Shown here piece by piece: positions 1-7,994 of a DNA stretch of 64,000 nt. Both the position numbers and the translations under genes were made by a program. The notes under the pieces are model-generated. The model saw nothing but the letters and a program-made list of their open reading frames with translations. It did no database searches and was not told where the DNA came from. The stretch's first letter is position 1. Every line of letters starts with the position of its first letter. The stretch is from contig NZ_VNHX01000007.1 of NCBI RefSeq assembly GCF_008124885.1, positions 1 to 64,000 on the forward strand, written 5' to 3'. This DNA comes from Sphingobacterium allocomposti (GTDB taxonomy: Bacteria > Bacteroidota > Bacteroidia > Sphingobacteriales > Sphingobacteriaceae).

Positions 1-384
1 CCGAAATTAAGGAGATTTTTTGGCCCAGTGACTTCCGAAATAATTGGGTATTATAGCCGAATTGAATGGCCCGTTGACCTCCGTTATAGACAGCTCGGAA
101 GGGAGGAAGAACAAAGTACTCCGCCTTCGATTGTCGAAGGATTAGGGGATGTGAGAAACTAGATGTTAGTAGTGAGATGTGAGTATTGAGTAGTGGAGAC
201 GCAAAATCTTGCGTCTCCACTGCTATCAGCCATTAGCCATTCACTTCCAACTCCACTTCACGACTTTACAAATTAACGACTTTACAGCTAATAGCCATCG
301 GCCATCGGCTATTAGCCTCTCACTTCACGACTTTACAAATCAACGACTTTACATCTTTACGAATCAACGGCTTTGCGGCAGATA
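1..384. repeat. Noncoding repeat mosaic at left edge
   Basis: No gene is visible here. About the first 150 bases are unassigned. Bases 193-220 form a 28-bp near-perfect palindrome (arm GTGGAGACGCAA), which recurs as a perfect palindrome at 11301-11328. Around it lie short repeated 'words': GCCATTAGCCAT / GCTAATAGCCATC phrases (about 223-320) and CGACTTTACAAATCAACG phrases (about 255-375). The same word families recur at 4228-4832, 9888-10605 and 11278-11595. The spacing is irregular, so this is not a CRISPR array. Confidence 0.8.
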
Positions 385-1104
385 TTAAAGACGATTTAAA
401 AGCGCCGCCTCGATGCAGCTCGTAAGCGCAGCCGTCTCTGTGCGTAAGCGGCTGTTCCCCAAGGAAACCGGCTGATAACCCAATGCCAGGGCCTGTCCAA
501 TTTCGCCTTCGGAAAAGTCGCCCTCTGGCCCAACTAAGATAAGATATCTACCACGGGGCGGACAAACGTCGTTTAAATACTGCTTGTCGCCGTCAGCGCA
601 ATGTGCGATAGCCTTCGTGGTGTATGCATCGTGTCCTATGCTTTGGAGAAACTGCCCGTAAGAGACCGCAGGATTTATTTTTGGGAGATAGGCTTTTAAG
701 GATTGCTTCATGGCCGCAATCACGACCTTGTTCAGGCGTTCTATTTTCACTTCCTTACGTTCCGAATGTGCAGTGATAATCGGCGTGATCTCCTGCACGC
801 CAACCTCTGTCGCCTTTTCCAGAAACCATTCGATCCGATCAATATTCTTCGTCGGCGCAACAGCAATATGCAGGTAATAAGCCGGCTTCTGATAGTGTTG
901 TTCAACCTGACGTATAGCTAATGTGGTACGCTTAGGATGCGGATCAAGGATATCTGCAGTATACCAGCCGCCGACACCGTCAACCAGATAGACTGTGTCC
1001 CCAAGGTTCAGACGAAGCACACGGATAGCGTGTTTGCTTTCCTCTTCACTTAGGATAAAGCCCGTGTGATGAGGCGCTATCGTAGGCGTAAAAAATAAAT
1101 GCAT
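385..1104 (-). CDS. rsmE: 16S rRNA (uracil-1498-N3)-methyltransferase RsmE
   Basis: RsmE is a SPOUT-class enzyme that methylates U1498 of 16S rRNA using S-adenosylmethionine. The protein is about 239 aa with the usual N-terminal PUA-like part and a C-terminal knot domain. The knot signatures LVGPEGDFSEGE and LRTETAAL are present, the latter near residues 220-227. I start at the ATG at 1104 (MHLFFTPTI) rather than the longer in-frame start at 1140, because the longer form would overlap the upstream gene, which ends at 1106. It is the last gene of a tightly packed run dedA-ppa-CNNM-rsmE, with 1 bp between it and the CNNM gene. Confidence 0.93.
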   Translation of the reverse strand: MHLFFTPTIAPHHTGFILSEEESKHAIRVLRLNLGDTVYLVDGVGGWYTADILDPHPKRTTLAIRQVEQHYQKPAYYLHIAVAPTKNIDRIEWFLEKATEVGVQEITPIITAHSERKEVKIERLNKVVIAAMKQSLKAYLPKINPAVSYGQFLQSIGHDAYTTKAIAHCADGDKQYLNDVCPPRGRYLILVGPEGDFSEGEIGQALALGYQPVSLGNSRLRTETAALTSCIEAALLNRL

Positions 1105-1105
1105 G

Positions 1106-2422
1106 TTATTCGGTGTCGATATCGTCGTGAGGTGTTTCAACCAGCTCCAGCTTCACGAACTCAATATTTTGTTGGGTTTTCTTCATAATGGTGAAAGAAT
1201 ACCCTTCAACTTCCTTGGTTTCTCCCACATCGGGAATTTTCTCGAAATAATGGCTCACCAGTCCGGCAATTGTATCGTAGTCCGAACTCTCCGGCAATTC
1301 CAGCGGCAGGTAACCGTTTGCATCGTGAACGCTCGCTCCGGCGTCGACCATATATTCCGTTTCTGAAATACGTTCAACCACCGGCGTCTCCTCGTCGTAT
1401 TCATCCTGAATCTCACCAACAAGTTCTTCTACGATATCCTCTAATGTTACCATTCCCGCCGTTCCCCCAAACTCATCCAGCACGATCGCTATCTGGATGC
1501 GCTTCTGCTGGAACTCCGTCATTAGGTCGTTAATCTTTTTCGTTTCCGGAATGAAATATGGTTTCCGCATGATATTCTTCAGAACCACTTCCTTTCCTTT
1601 TACTATAATCGGCAAGATGTCTTTCGTATGAACAATACCAACTATCTGATCGATATTATCATCGTATATAGGAATACGGGAATAACCTTCCTCCGTCACC
1701 GTGTTAATAAAGTCTTCTGCCGTATCCGACATCTCGATCGCAACGATTTTTGTCCGCGGAACCATGATATTCTTGACGATCCGTTCGTTGAAGTCGAACA
1801 CGTTCTTAATCAGTTCGTGTTCGGCGTTGTTCAATGCTCCACTTTCCTTCCCCTTCTCGAGCAGGTACTGAAGTTCTTCCGACGAGTGGCTGGATTCGTG
1901 TCCATGCACTTCGATTCCGATCAGGCGTAACAAGAAATTGGCGAAGCCATTCAGCACCCAGATGATCGGCTTGAAGATATAGTAAAAAAACTGCAATGGA
2001 GCCGCTATCCGCATGGTTGTCGCCACAGGACGCTGTATTGCGATCGATTTAGGTGCGAGCTCTCCAAATACAATATGCAGAAAGGTTATAATGCTGAATG
2101 CAAGTACATGTCCGAGGTTTTTAGCAATCTTCCCCGTCAGTTCGATATTAAAAACACCAAAAATCTTGTGAACGATCTCTGTCATAACAGCCTCTCCTAC
2201 CCAACCGAGGGCAAGAGAAGCCAATGTGATGCCTAGTTGCGTCGCCGCTAAATAGCCGTCGAGGTGTTCTGTGATATTCTTGGCAATTTTGGCCACCTTA
2301 CTTCCAGATTTCGCCTGCAGTTCAATCTGAGACGCACGGACTTTTACAATTGCAAATTCCGCCGCCACGAAAAAGCCGTTGGCTAAAACCAAAAATACTG
2401 TCCAAAAAACATCAATTGCCAT
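1106..2422 (-). CDS. CNNM/DUF21 membrane protein with CBS pair and CorC/HlyC domain
   Basis: This is a 438-aa member of the 'hemolysin family' CNNM/CorC proteins, which are linked to Mg2+ or Co2+ transport and not to real hemolysis. In order it has an N-terminal DUF21 domain with several membrane segments (about 1-190, with the conserved GELAPKSIAIQRP), two CBS domains (about 205-325, including IMVPRTKIVAIE and IVLDEFGGTAGMVTLEDIVEE), and a C-terminal CorC/HlyC domain (about 345-425). It sits between ppa (5 bp upstream) and rsmE (1 bp downstream), so the genes are probably co-transcribed. The ion carried cannot be told from the sequence. Confidence 0.9.
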   Translation of the reverse strand: MAIDVFWTVFLVLANGFFVAAEFAIVKVRASQIELQAKSGSKVAKIAKNITEHLDGYLAATQLGITLASLALGWVGEAVMTEIVHKIFGVFNIELTGKIAKNLGHVLAFSIITFLHIVFGELAPKSIAIQRPVATTMRIAAPLQFFYYIFKPIIWVLNGFANFLLRLIGIEVHGHESSHSSEELQYLLEKGKESGALNNAEHELIKNVFDFNERIVKNIMVPRTKIVAIEMSDTAEDFINTVTEEGYSRIPIYDDNIDQIVGIVHTKDILPIIVKGKEVVLKNIMRKPYFIPETKKINDLMTEFQQKRIQIAIVLDEFGGTAGMVTLEDIVEELVGEIQDEYDEETPVVERISETEYMVDAGASVHDANGYLPLELPESSDYDTIAGLVSHYFEKIPDVGETKEVEGYSFTIMKKTQQNIEFVKLELVETPHDDIDTE

Positions 2423-2427
2423 GTCGA

Positions 2428-2970
2428 CTATTTATTACCGAATTCGTTCTTATACAATTCGATACTTTCCAATATGATCTCCTGCGCCCGCTCGCGGCCG
2501 AAAGTTCCGTTCACGACAACACTCTTTTTCTCCAAGGCTTTGTAGCTTTCGAAGAACTGTACAACTTCCTTCATGATATGCGGAGCGAGTTGTTCTATGT
2601 CGTTGATATGGTTGTAGGTAGGATCGTTCTTAGCGACAGCGATAATTTTATCATCTTGCTCACCGCCATCAACCATGTGCATGACACCTATAACTTTTGC
2701 TTCTACCAAGGTCATCGGTAAAATATCCACAGAACAGATCACCAAAATATCCAAGGGGTCTTTATCGTCACAATATGTTTGCGGGATAAAGCCATAATTA
2801 GCAGGATATACGACCGATGAACTTAGGACACGGTCCAATAGCAGCAGTCCTGTTTCTTTATCAAGTTCGTATTTTCCCTTTGAACCGTTAGTGATCTCAA
2901 TAATCGCGTTAACCGTATTCGGCACATCGCTCCCGGGAGCTACCTGGTGCCAAGGATGTTGTTTACTCAT
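2428..2970 (-). CDS. ppa: Soluble inorganic pyrophosphatase
   Basis: This is a family I inorganic pyrophosphatase of 180 aa that hydrolyses PPi to phosphate in the cytoplasm and so drives biosynthesis forward. The signature CDDKDPLDILV lies at residues 67-77 and holds the metal-binding aspartates D69, D71 and D74. Upstream KYELDKETG and YPANYGFIPQTY fit the active-site strands. The ATG overlaps the dedA stop codon by one base (TAATG), which suggests translational coupling. Confidence 0.96.
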   Translation of the reverse strand: MSKQHPWHQVAPGSDVPNTVNAIIEITNGSKGKYELDKETGLLLLDRVLSSSVVYPANYGFIPQTYCDDKDPLDILVICSVDILPMTLVEAKVIGVMHMVDGGEQDDKIIAVAKNDPTYNHINDIEQLAPHIMKEVVQFFESYKALEKKSVVVNGTFGRERAQEIILESIELYKNEFGNK

Positions 2971-3629
2971 TAATTATTATTACTGTTTGTTTTGTTTTCT
3001 TTTTTAGTTTTAAGCCATCGCTTTAATAAAGCAAAGACAATCGGTAAGAACGCTATCACGATCAGACCGACGATAATATACTCTACATAGTCGATGATAG
3101 TCGGAAACTTCACGCCCAGAAAGTATCCTGTCAACGTCAACAAACTGGCCCATAAAAAGGCCCCAATAACGTTATAAATGACAAACTTTCTGAAGTTTAG
3201 TTTGACGACTCCGGCAAATATGGGTGCAAAGGTACGAATAATAGGGACAAACCGCCCGATAATTAGCGCAGTACCGCCATATTTCTGATAGAACTCTTCA
3301 GCCATAATGACATATTTACGCTTAAACAGCAGGGAGTCCTTCCGCTTAAAGAGGACGGGGCCCGTTCGATAGCCAAACCAATAGCCCGTAAAATTACCGA
3401 GGATGCCGGCGCCCAATATACCGAGGTACATTGTTGTGATGTCGACATCTATTTTTCCGAGTGCACAAAATAGTCCTGCTAAAAACAACAGATAGTCCCC
3501 TGGCAGGAAGAATCCGAAAAAAAGGCCTGTTTCTGCGAAGACAATCAGTACAACAATATAAAATCCGCCGTGACTTAGCAAATACTCGGGATCCATCAAT
3601 TGTTGAAAGGACAGCCAAAAATCTTGCAT
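2970..3629 (-). CDS. DedA family membrane protein
   Basis: A 219-aa integral membrane protein of the DedA (SNARE-associated/VTT) family. Family members are linked to undecaprenyl-phosphate or phospholipid flipping and to proton-motive-force homeostasis. It shows the family hallmarks FFGFFLPGDYLLFLAGLF, a GNFTGYWFGYRTG glycine motif and IIGRFVPIIRTFAPIFAGV, with about five hydrophobic segments and a basic C-terminal tail (KRWLKTKKENK). It is the first gene of the dedA-ppa-CNNM-rsmE run. The substrate is not evident. Confidence 0.92.
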   Translation of the reverse strand: MQDFWLSFQQLMDPEYLLSHGGFYIVVLIVFAETGLFFGFFLPGDYLLFLAGLFCALGKIDVDITTMYLGILGAGILGNFTGYWFGYRTGPVLFKRKDSLLFKRKYVIMAEEFYQKYGGTALIIGRFVPIIRTFAPIFAGVVKLNFRKFVIYNVIGAFLWASLLTLTGYFLGVKFPTIIDYVEYIIVGLIVIAFLPIVFALLKRWLKTKKENKTNSNNN

Positions 3630-3756
3630 ACGTTCTATTTAATCAATCGCGTTCTGGATCTAAAACCCCCTGCTTGAAAATGCGCCGGATGTAGCGGCTT
3701 GTAGACATCTTCAGTCAAAACGCTCTCTTGCTTTTGTTTGCTTCCCTTGTTATCTA

Positions 3757-4173
3757 CTATTTCGACGAATTGGTGACCTCTGAAATTGCCTCGCGGATGG
3801 CTTCCGAAATACCTACCATCTCGTCGTCGGCCAACGTAAGCTTCGGTCTGGCGAAGTTCATGTCATCTACGTTATTCAGCGGAATAAGATGAATATGTGC
3901 ATGAGCAACTTCCAATCCTACTACCGCGACTCCTACCTTGCGGCAAGGGAACACTTTTCGTATGCCTTGCGCTACTATCTTCGCAAAAACCCACATTCCC
4001 ATATACTCATCGTCGTTAATATCAAAGATGTAGTCGGTTTCTTTTTTCGGTATTACTAGCACATGCCCTTTTGTCAACGGGTGTACATCTAAAAAGGCTA
4101 AATAATCGTTACTCTCAGCTACTTTGTAGGCGGCGATTTCACCAGATACTATCTTTGAAAATATTGTGGACAT
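3757..4173 (-). CDS. HIT family nucleotide-binding hydrolase
   Basis: A 138-aa histidine-triad protein of the Hint/HinT type. These cytoplasmic enzymes cleave nucleoside phosphoramidates and other nucleotide conjugates. The triad HAHIHLIPL starts at residue 91, making His93 the likely nucleophile. The N-terminal half has the usual FSKIVSGEIAAYKV and HVLVIPKKE segments. It is a monocistronic minus-strand gene, and its upstream region carries a promoter-like motif (4196-4227) that is repeated upstream of the NlpC/P60 gene 32 kb away. Confidence 0.93.
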   Translation of the reverse strand: MSTIFSKIVSGEIAAYKVAESNDYLAFLDVHPLTKGHVLVIPKKETDYIFDINDDEYMGMWVFAKIVAQGIRKVFPCRKVGVAVVGLEVAHAHIHLIPLNNVDDMNFARPKLTLADDEMVGISEAIREAISEVTNSSK

Positions 4174-4195
4174 ATTTCTGTCTTATTAAGAATAA

Positions 4196-4227
4196 CAAAC
4201 TTAGATAAAATTGCCTTTATATGCAAT
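4196..4227 (-). promoter_or_regulatory. Promoter/operator motif of the HIT gene
   Basis: Read on the minus strand, an inverted repeat ATTGC-8-GCAAT is followed by TTTTATC and the Bacteroidota -7 box TAAGTTTG, about 22 bases before the ATG. The TTG of the first arm lies about 20 bp from the -7 box and can act as the -33 box. Almost the same string occurs at 36677-36708. The promoter role is inferred from consensus and the repetition. Confidence 0.6.
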
Positions 4228-4832
4228 TATAATCGTTTGGAATATCCCCGCCTTTTGATCTCCGCCACGGTGGATAGCAGATGGCAGATGGCTTTTAGCC
4301 GTAAAGTTGTTGATTTGTGAAGATGCAAAGTGAGTGGCTAATAGCCGATGGCAGATGGCTAATAGCAAATGGCAGATAGCAAACACATAAAGTTGTAAAG
4401 TCGTTGATTCGTAAAGATGTAAAGCCGTAGACTCATAAGCAACGATTGACCCCACAGGGGTCATATCCCGATAGAAGACCGTGCATCAATAGCACGACCC
4501 CGAGGGGGTCGAATAAAAAAAGCGTGGAATCCCCCGTTATCGCAAGGAGGGACGGCGAAGCGATCTTATAGCTAATGGCAGATGGCTGATAGCAGATGGC
4601 TAATAGCTATAAGCCGTAAAGTTGTTGATTCGTAAAGATGTAAAGGCCCCAACTCCTAGGATGAACCGAAAATTACCTCATACCTAGTTTCTAATTACTC
4701 AAATCTCACTACTCAAATCTAATTTCTCACTTCTCACTAACTACTCAATACTCACTTCTCACATCTCACTTCTCACATCTAGCTTCTCACATCTAGCTTC
4801 TAACTTCTAAAAGCTGCCAGTAGCTGCAGAAG
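4228..4832. repeat. Noncoding repeat mosaic with one copy of the multi-hairpin element
   Basis: This 600-bp stretch has no gene. It contains word repeats (GATGGCAGATGGCTAATAGC; CGTAAAGATGTAAAG; CTCACTTCTCACATCTCAC at about 4700-4800) and a full copy of a three-hairpin element at 4446-4570. The part 4442-4718 reappears in inverted orientation at 10099-10439, including an identical non-repetitive stretch of about 50 bp starting AACTCCTAGGATGAACCG. It separates greA from the HIT gene. Confidence 0.85.
4446..4570 (+). repeat. Multi-hairpin intergenic element, copy 1
   Basis: Three hairpins in order: GACCCC-ACA-GGGGTC (about 4448-4462), CGTGC-7-GCACG (4480-4496) and GACCCC-GAG-GGGGTC (about 4496-4510). 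They are followed by GAATAAAAAAAGCGTGGAAT and a tail ending GGCGAAGCGATCTTATAGC. Copy 2 at 10308-10433 is inverted and differs at only a few positions. No reading frame is present. Confidence 0.8.
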
Positions 4833-4865
4833 AAAAACGGCTGCCATAAATAGCAGCCGTTTTTT
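4833..4865 (-). terminator. Rho-independent terminator after greA
   Basis: The arm CGGCTGC pairs with GCAGCCG around an 8-nt loop, flanked by A5 on the left and T6 on the right. It can therefore act in both directions. It lies 55 bp past the greA stop codon. Confidence 0.8.
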
Positions 4866-4920
4866 GTATAGCGGAGATGATGTGCGGTTATGGCAATACC
4901 GCACATAACCTCACATATCG

Positions 4921-5394
4921 TTATCTACTGATCTCCAGGATTTCGAACTCGAGTACGCCTGCCGGCGCTTCGATCTGGGCCGTTTCTCCTACGGACTTTC
5001 CAAGAAGTCCCTGCGCGATTGGCGATTTAACGGAAATCTTGCCGGATTTAAGATCCGCCTCCGTTTCTGACACCAGCTGATACGTCATCACAGCGTTGTT
5101 CTTTTTATTCTTGATCTTCACATATGACAACGCCAAGACCTTAGACGTGTCCAACGAAGACTCGTCTATCAGCCGTGCACTGGATAAAACCTCCTCTAAT
5201 TTGGCGATCTTGGCTTCATGCAGTCCCTGAGCCTCTTTAGCCGCATCATATTCCGCGTTTTCGGACAAATCTCCCTTGTCTCTTGCCTCTGCTATCGCCT
5301 TAGCAATATTAGCTCTACCTTCCGTTTTTAGATAGTGCAACTCCTGTTTCAGCTTATCTAATCCTTCTTGCGTGTAATAAGTTACTTCTGCCAT
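4921..5394 (-). CDS. greA: Transcription elongation factor GreA
   Basis: GreA rescues backtracked RNA polymerase by stimulating transcript cleavage. The 157-aa protein has the N-terminal coiled coil (about 1-75, with the acidic tip region ARDKGDLSENAEYDAAKE) and the C-terminal FKBP-like domain (about 80-157, with SPIAQGLLGKSVGE). I start at the ATG at 5394 (MAEVTYYTQEG), the family's usual N-terminus, rather than the in-frame start ten codons upstream. It lies downstream of the response-regulator terminator and so probably has its own promoter. Confidence 0.95.
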   Translation of the reverse strand: MAEVTYYTQEGLDKLKQELHYLKTEGRANIAKAIAEARDKGDLSENAEYDAAKEAQGLHEAKIAKLEEVLSSARLIDESSLDTSKVLALSYVKIKNKKNNAVMTYQLVSETEADLKSGKISVKSPIAQGLLGKSVGETAQIEAPAGVLEFEILEISR

Positions 5395-5500
5395 ATTTTT
5401 ACTTAATTTATTTTCCTCAAACAATGAGCTCTTGAAACGTAATCAAGCTTGCCAGAACCCATCTATAATTTATTTTTCTTAGCACTGACTCCTGTAGGCC

Positions 5501-5557
5501 AAAAAAATCAAAAAAAAGACAAGACCACACCGTCCTCCAAAGGACAACATGGTCTTG
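5501..5557 (-). terminator. Terminator of the S9-kinase-regulator operon
   Basis: The outer arms CAAGACCA and TGGTCTTG and inner arms GTCC and GGAC form a strong hairpin at 5520-5557. Read on the minus strand it is followed by two T-runs (A-rich 5501-5517 on the plus strand). It lies 54 bp past the response-regulator stop. Confidence 0.85.
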
Positions 5558-5610
5558 CTCGTTGAATGCTAAGATAGCAATCAACTTTGATAAAACCAAA
5601 TTTCTTCTAC

Positions 5611-6309
5611 TTATTCTTCCTCGTCGGTATCAACGAATTTATACCCCAGTCCCCGCACAGTCTGCAGATAATGAGGCTTATCGGGATTTATCTCGATCTT
5701 CTTACGTAAACGTACCACATGCATATCCAGTGTGCGTGTGTTTACATTGGAACTGTATCCCCATACCACTTCCATCAGCTCTTCGCGCGTTATCTCTTTC
5801 CCGACATTCTGAAGAAAGTACAATAAGATTCTGTTTTCGAGGATCGTCAGCTCGATCTTTTTCCCATCCCGGATCAGCGAGTGTATATTTGGATGGTGCT
5901 CGGTATGCCCGAAGGTGTACACATCGTTGTTCTTCGGCAGGAAAAACCGAACCTTGTTCTCGATCATCGCTACCAGTACGTCCATGTTAAACGGCTTGGT
6001 AATATAGTCTGTTACACCATAGCTGTAAGCATCTATTTTGTCAACGTCCTGGGACTTAGCCGTCATCATGATGATGATGTTCTCAAAGCCGCCCTTCCGG
6101 ACAGCCTCACAAACTTCAATGCCTTCTTTCCCCGGAAGCATCCAGTCTAACAGGACAACGGCAGGCTTCTGCTGTAAAATTATCTCTTCTGCTTCTAAGC
6201 CATTAGACGCCTGAACTACCTTATATCCTTCTGTTAGCAAACGATGTGCGACCAGAAAACGCAAATTTTCGTCATCTTCGACTACCGCAATGGTGATATC
6301 TTTACTCAT
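5611..6309 (-). CDS. OmpR/PhoB-type response regulator
   Basis: A 232-aa two-component response regulator. The receiver domain (1-120) has all phosphorylation residues: E11/D12/D13, the acceptor Asp55 (LLDWMLPG), Thr83 and Lys105 (YITKPF). The C-terminal winged helix (about 135-230) includes ELMEVVWGYSSNVNTRTLDM and ends HYLQTVRGLGYKFV. It follows the sensor kinase gene with an 8-bp gap and is the last gene of the operon, before a strong terminator. Its closest named relatives are probably RprY-like regulators of Bacteroides, but that is only an impression. The target genes are unknown. Confidence 0.93.
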   Translation of the reverse strand: MSKDITIAVVEDDENLRFLVAHRLLTEGYKVVQASNGLEAEEIILQQKPAVVLLDWMLPGKEGIEVCEAVRKGGFENIIIMMTAKSQDVDKIDAYSYGVTDYITKPFNMDVLVAMIENKVRFFLPKNNDVYTFGHTEHHPNIHSLIRDGKKIELTILENRILLYFLQNVGKEITREELMEVVWGYSSNVNTRTLDMHVVRLRKKIEINPDKPHYLQTVRGLGYKFVDTDEEE

Positions 6310-6317
6310 AATACTGC

Positions 6318-7991
6318 TTAATTCTTTTTTGGACCAAGTGGAAGAAGCAATGTAAACGTCGTGCCCTGATTAACAACACTGTCCACTTTGATTTCTCCTC
6401 CCATAAAATCAACAATCTCTTTGCAAAATGCCAATCCCAAACCGATACTGCCTTGTTGATTAAATTGGTTCTTTACTCTATAAAACTTTTTAAAAATACT
6501 ATTAAATTCCTTTTTATTTATACCGATTCCCTGATCTTTAAATTTTATAACAAAGTTCTTTTTGTTTTGTTGCACCTCGATATCCAGAAACTTACGCTGT
6601 GGTTCAGAATACTTATACGCGTTATCAATTAGGTTTTGGAATACACTTAACAATAACGTCGAGTCGACAATCATATTGTTTTGGACATCGATATGGTACG
6701 AAAAGTTTAAATCGGGATATTTGAGCTTGACCGCTTCAAAAATAGGCGCACAGAATTCCTCGACCACCACCTCTTCCTTGTTGGGTTTTATCGATTTATT
6801 TTCAATCTGGGCAAAGGATAAGAGTTTATTCATCAAGCTGTTCAGCTTATCCGCCTCCTGATCCAGAATTTTTCCGTACATCCGCTGTTCATCGACGGAA
6901 AGCTTTTCGGAACTCTGAATATTGTTTCCGGCGATCTTGATGACACTGACCGGCGTTTTAAATTCGTGTGTCAGGTTGTTGATAAAATCATACTGTAGCT
7001 GAAATAACCGGCTGTTAATCGTAATGTTCCGATAGATAAGATAGGCGATGAACATCAGAATCAGATAGACAACAGACAGGCCGAAACTCGTCGGAAGAAA
7101 GCGGCGATTGATCTCTTTATTGATAAACCCTTCCGAACTGGTGTACTGCAGCTTATAATCGGATAGCGCACCGGGCAGGGCGAGCTCCGTCTGCAAGTAA
7201 AACTGCTGATCCGTTACCTGGCCGGATACGATCGGAAGGATCTCCACCTTCTCGTACAAGTTGGAAGCCACGTTCTTTATTTTTATCTTCCCCGGATTAA
7301 TCAGGAACAGAAACATGTCCTGATCGTACGATACTATAACGCTGTCCGCGGACGACATCATACGTTTGTACGCCAACAGATCAGAGATGCGCGGTATATT
7401 CATGTACGAAACCTTTCCGGCCGACATGGTATAAAATACTTTATAAATGTCGTTATCCGACATCCGTGTAGAGTCGTTCACGCGGTCGAGAAAGCCTACG
7501 AACTTTAAGACCATATTGTTGAAATCTTCCACGTACGCCCTTGTTTCGTTACTCTTCTTACGCTGTGCGACCAGTCGATTCTCTGCGTCCAGGGAAAAGG
7601 AGATGACACTCTTCGGATAGATTAGCAGGTGATTGTATTTTATTCCAGACTCGATCGAATCGGAATTCGTGACGGCAAGGTCGTAAAATAATACGCTTTC
7701 TACAAAGGCATTCTTGCGGATAACGTCGTTAACGTAGGCCGCGGCCTTGACGGAATCCAGATATCCCTGGTAATAGGAAATTTCCGGAATTTTATCATTG
7801 AAAAACTCATTGAACGGCTGCACCGACTGATCGAAGATCTCTACTTTTCTGTTGTTAAACTCCGTCTCAATAAAGTTGGCGATCATTGAACGCGCAGCTA
7901 GCATGGCGACAACGAACAACACCGTCACCAGAACCACGAAGGCGATCAGCAAACCAAAATTTTTGCGGTATTTTAACTGGTTATGCGCCAT
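6318..7991 (-). CDS. Sensor histidine kinase with large extracytoplasmic domain
   Basis: A 557-aa membrane histidine kinase. TM1 lies at about 12-33, followed by a periplasmic domain of about 270 residues (34-301) that I cannot assign to a family, and TM2 at about 302-320. The kinase core is complete: H-box HEFKTP with phospho-acceptor His342, N-box FQNLIDNAYKYS (451-462), G1 DQGIG (486-490) and G2 GSIGLGL (514-520). There is no HAMP domain. It starts 3 bp after the stop of the S9-like lipoprotein and ends 8 bp before the response regulator, so all three are very likely translated from one mRNA. The lipoprotein and the sensor domain would meet in the periplasm. Confidence 0.93.
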   Translation of the reverse strand: MAHNQLKYRKNFGLLIAFVVLVTVLFVVAMLAARSMIANFIETEFNNRKVEIFDQSVQPFNEFFNDKIPEISYYQGYLDSVKAAAYVNDVIRKNAFVESVLFYDLAVTNSDSIESGIKYNHLLIYPKSVISFSLDAENRLVAQRKKSNETRAYVEDFNNMVLKFVGFLDRVNDSTRMSDNDIYKVFYTMSAGKVSYMNIPRISDLLAYKRMMSSADSVIVSYDQDMFLFLINPGKIKIKNVASNLYEKVEILPIVSGQVTDQQFYLQTELALPGALSDYKLQYTSSEGFINKEINRRFLPTSFGLSVVYLILMFIAYLIYRNITINSRLFQLQYDFINNLTHEFKTPVSVIKIAGNNIQSSEKLSVDEQRMYGKILDQEADKLNSLMNKLLSFAQIENKSIKPNKEEVVVEEFCAPIFEAVKLKYPDLNFSYHIDVQNNMIVDSTLLLSVFQNLIDNAYKYSEPQRKFLDIEVQQNKKNFVIKFKDQGIGINKKEFNSIFKKFYRVKNQFNQQGSIGLGLAFCKEIVDFMGGEIKVDSVVNQGTTFTLLLPLGPKKN

Positions 7992-7994
7992 TTA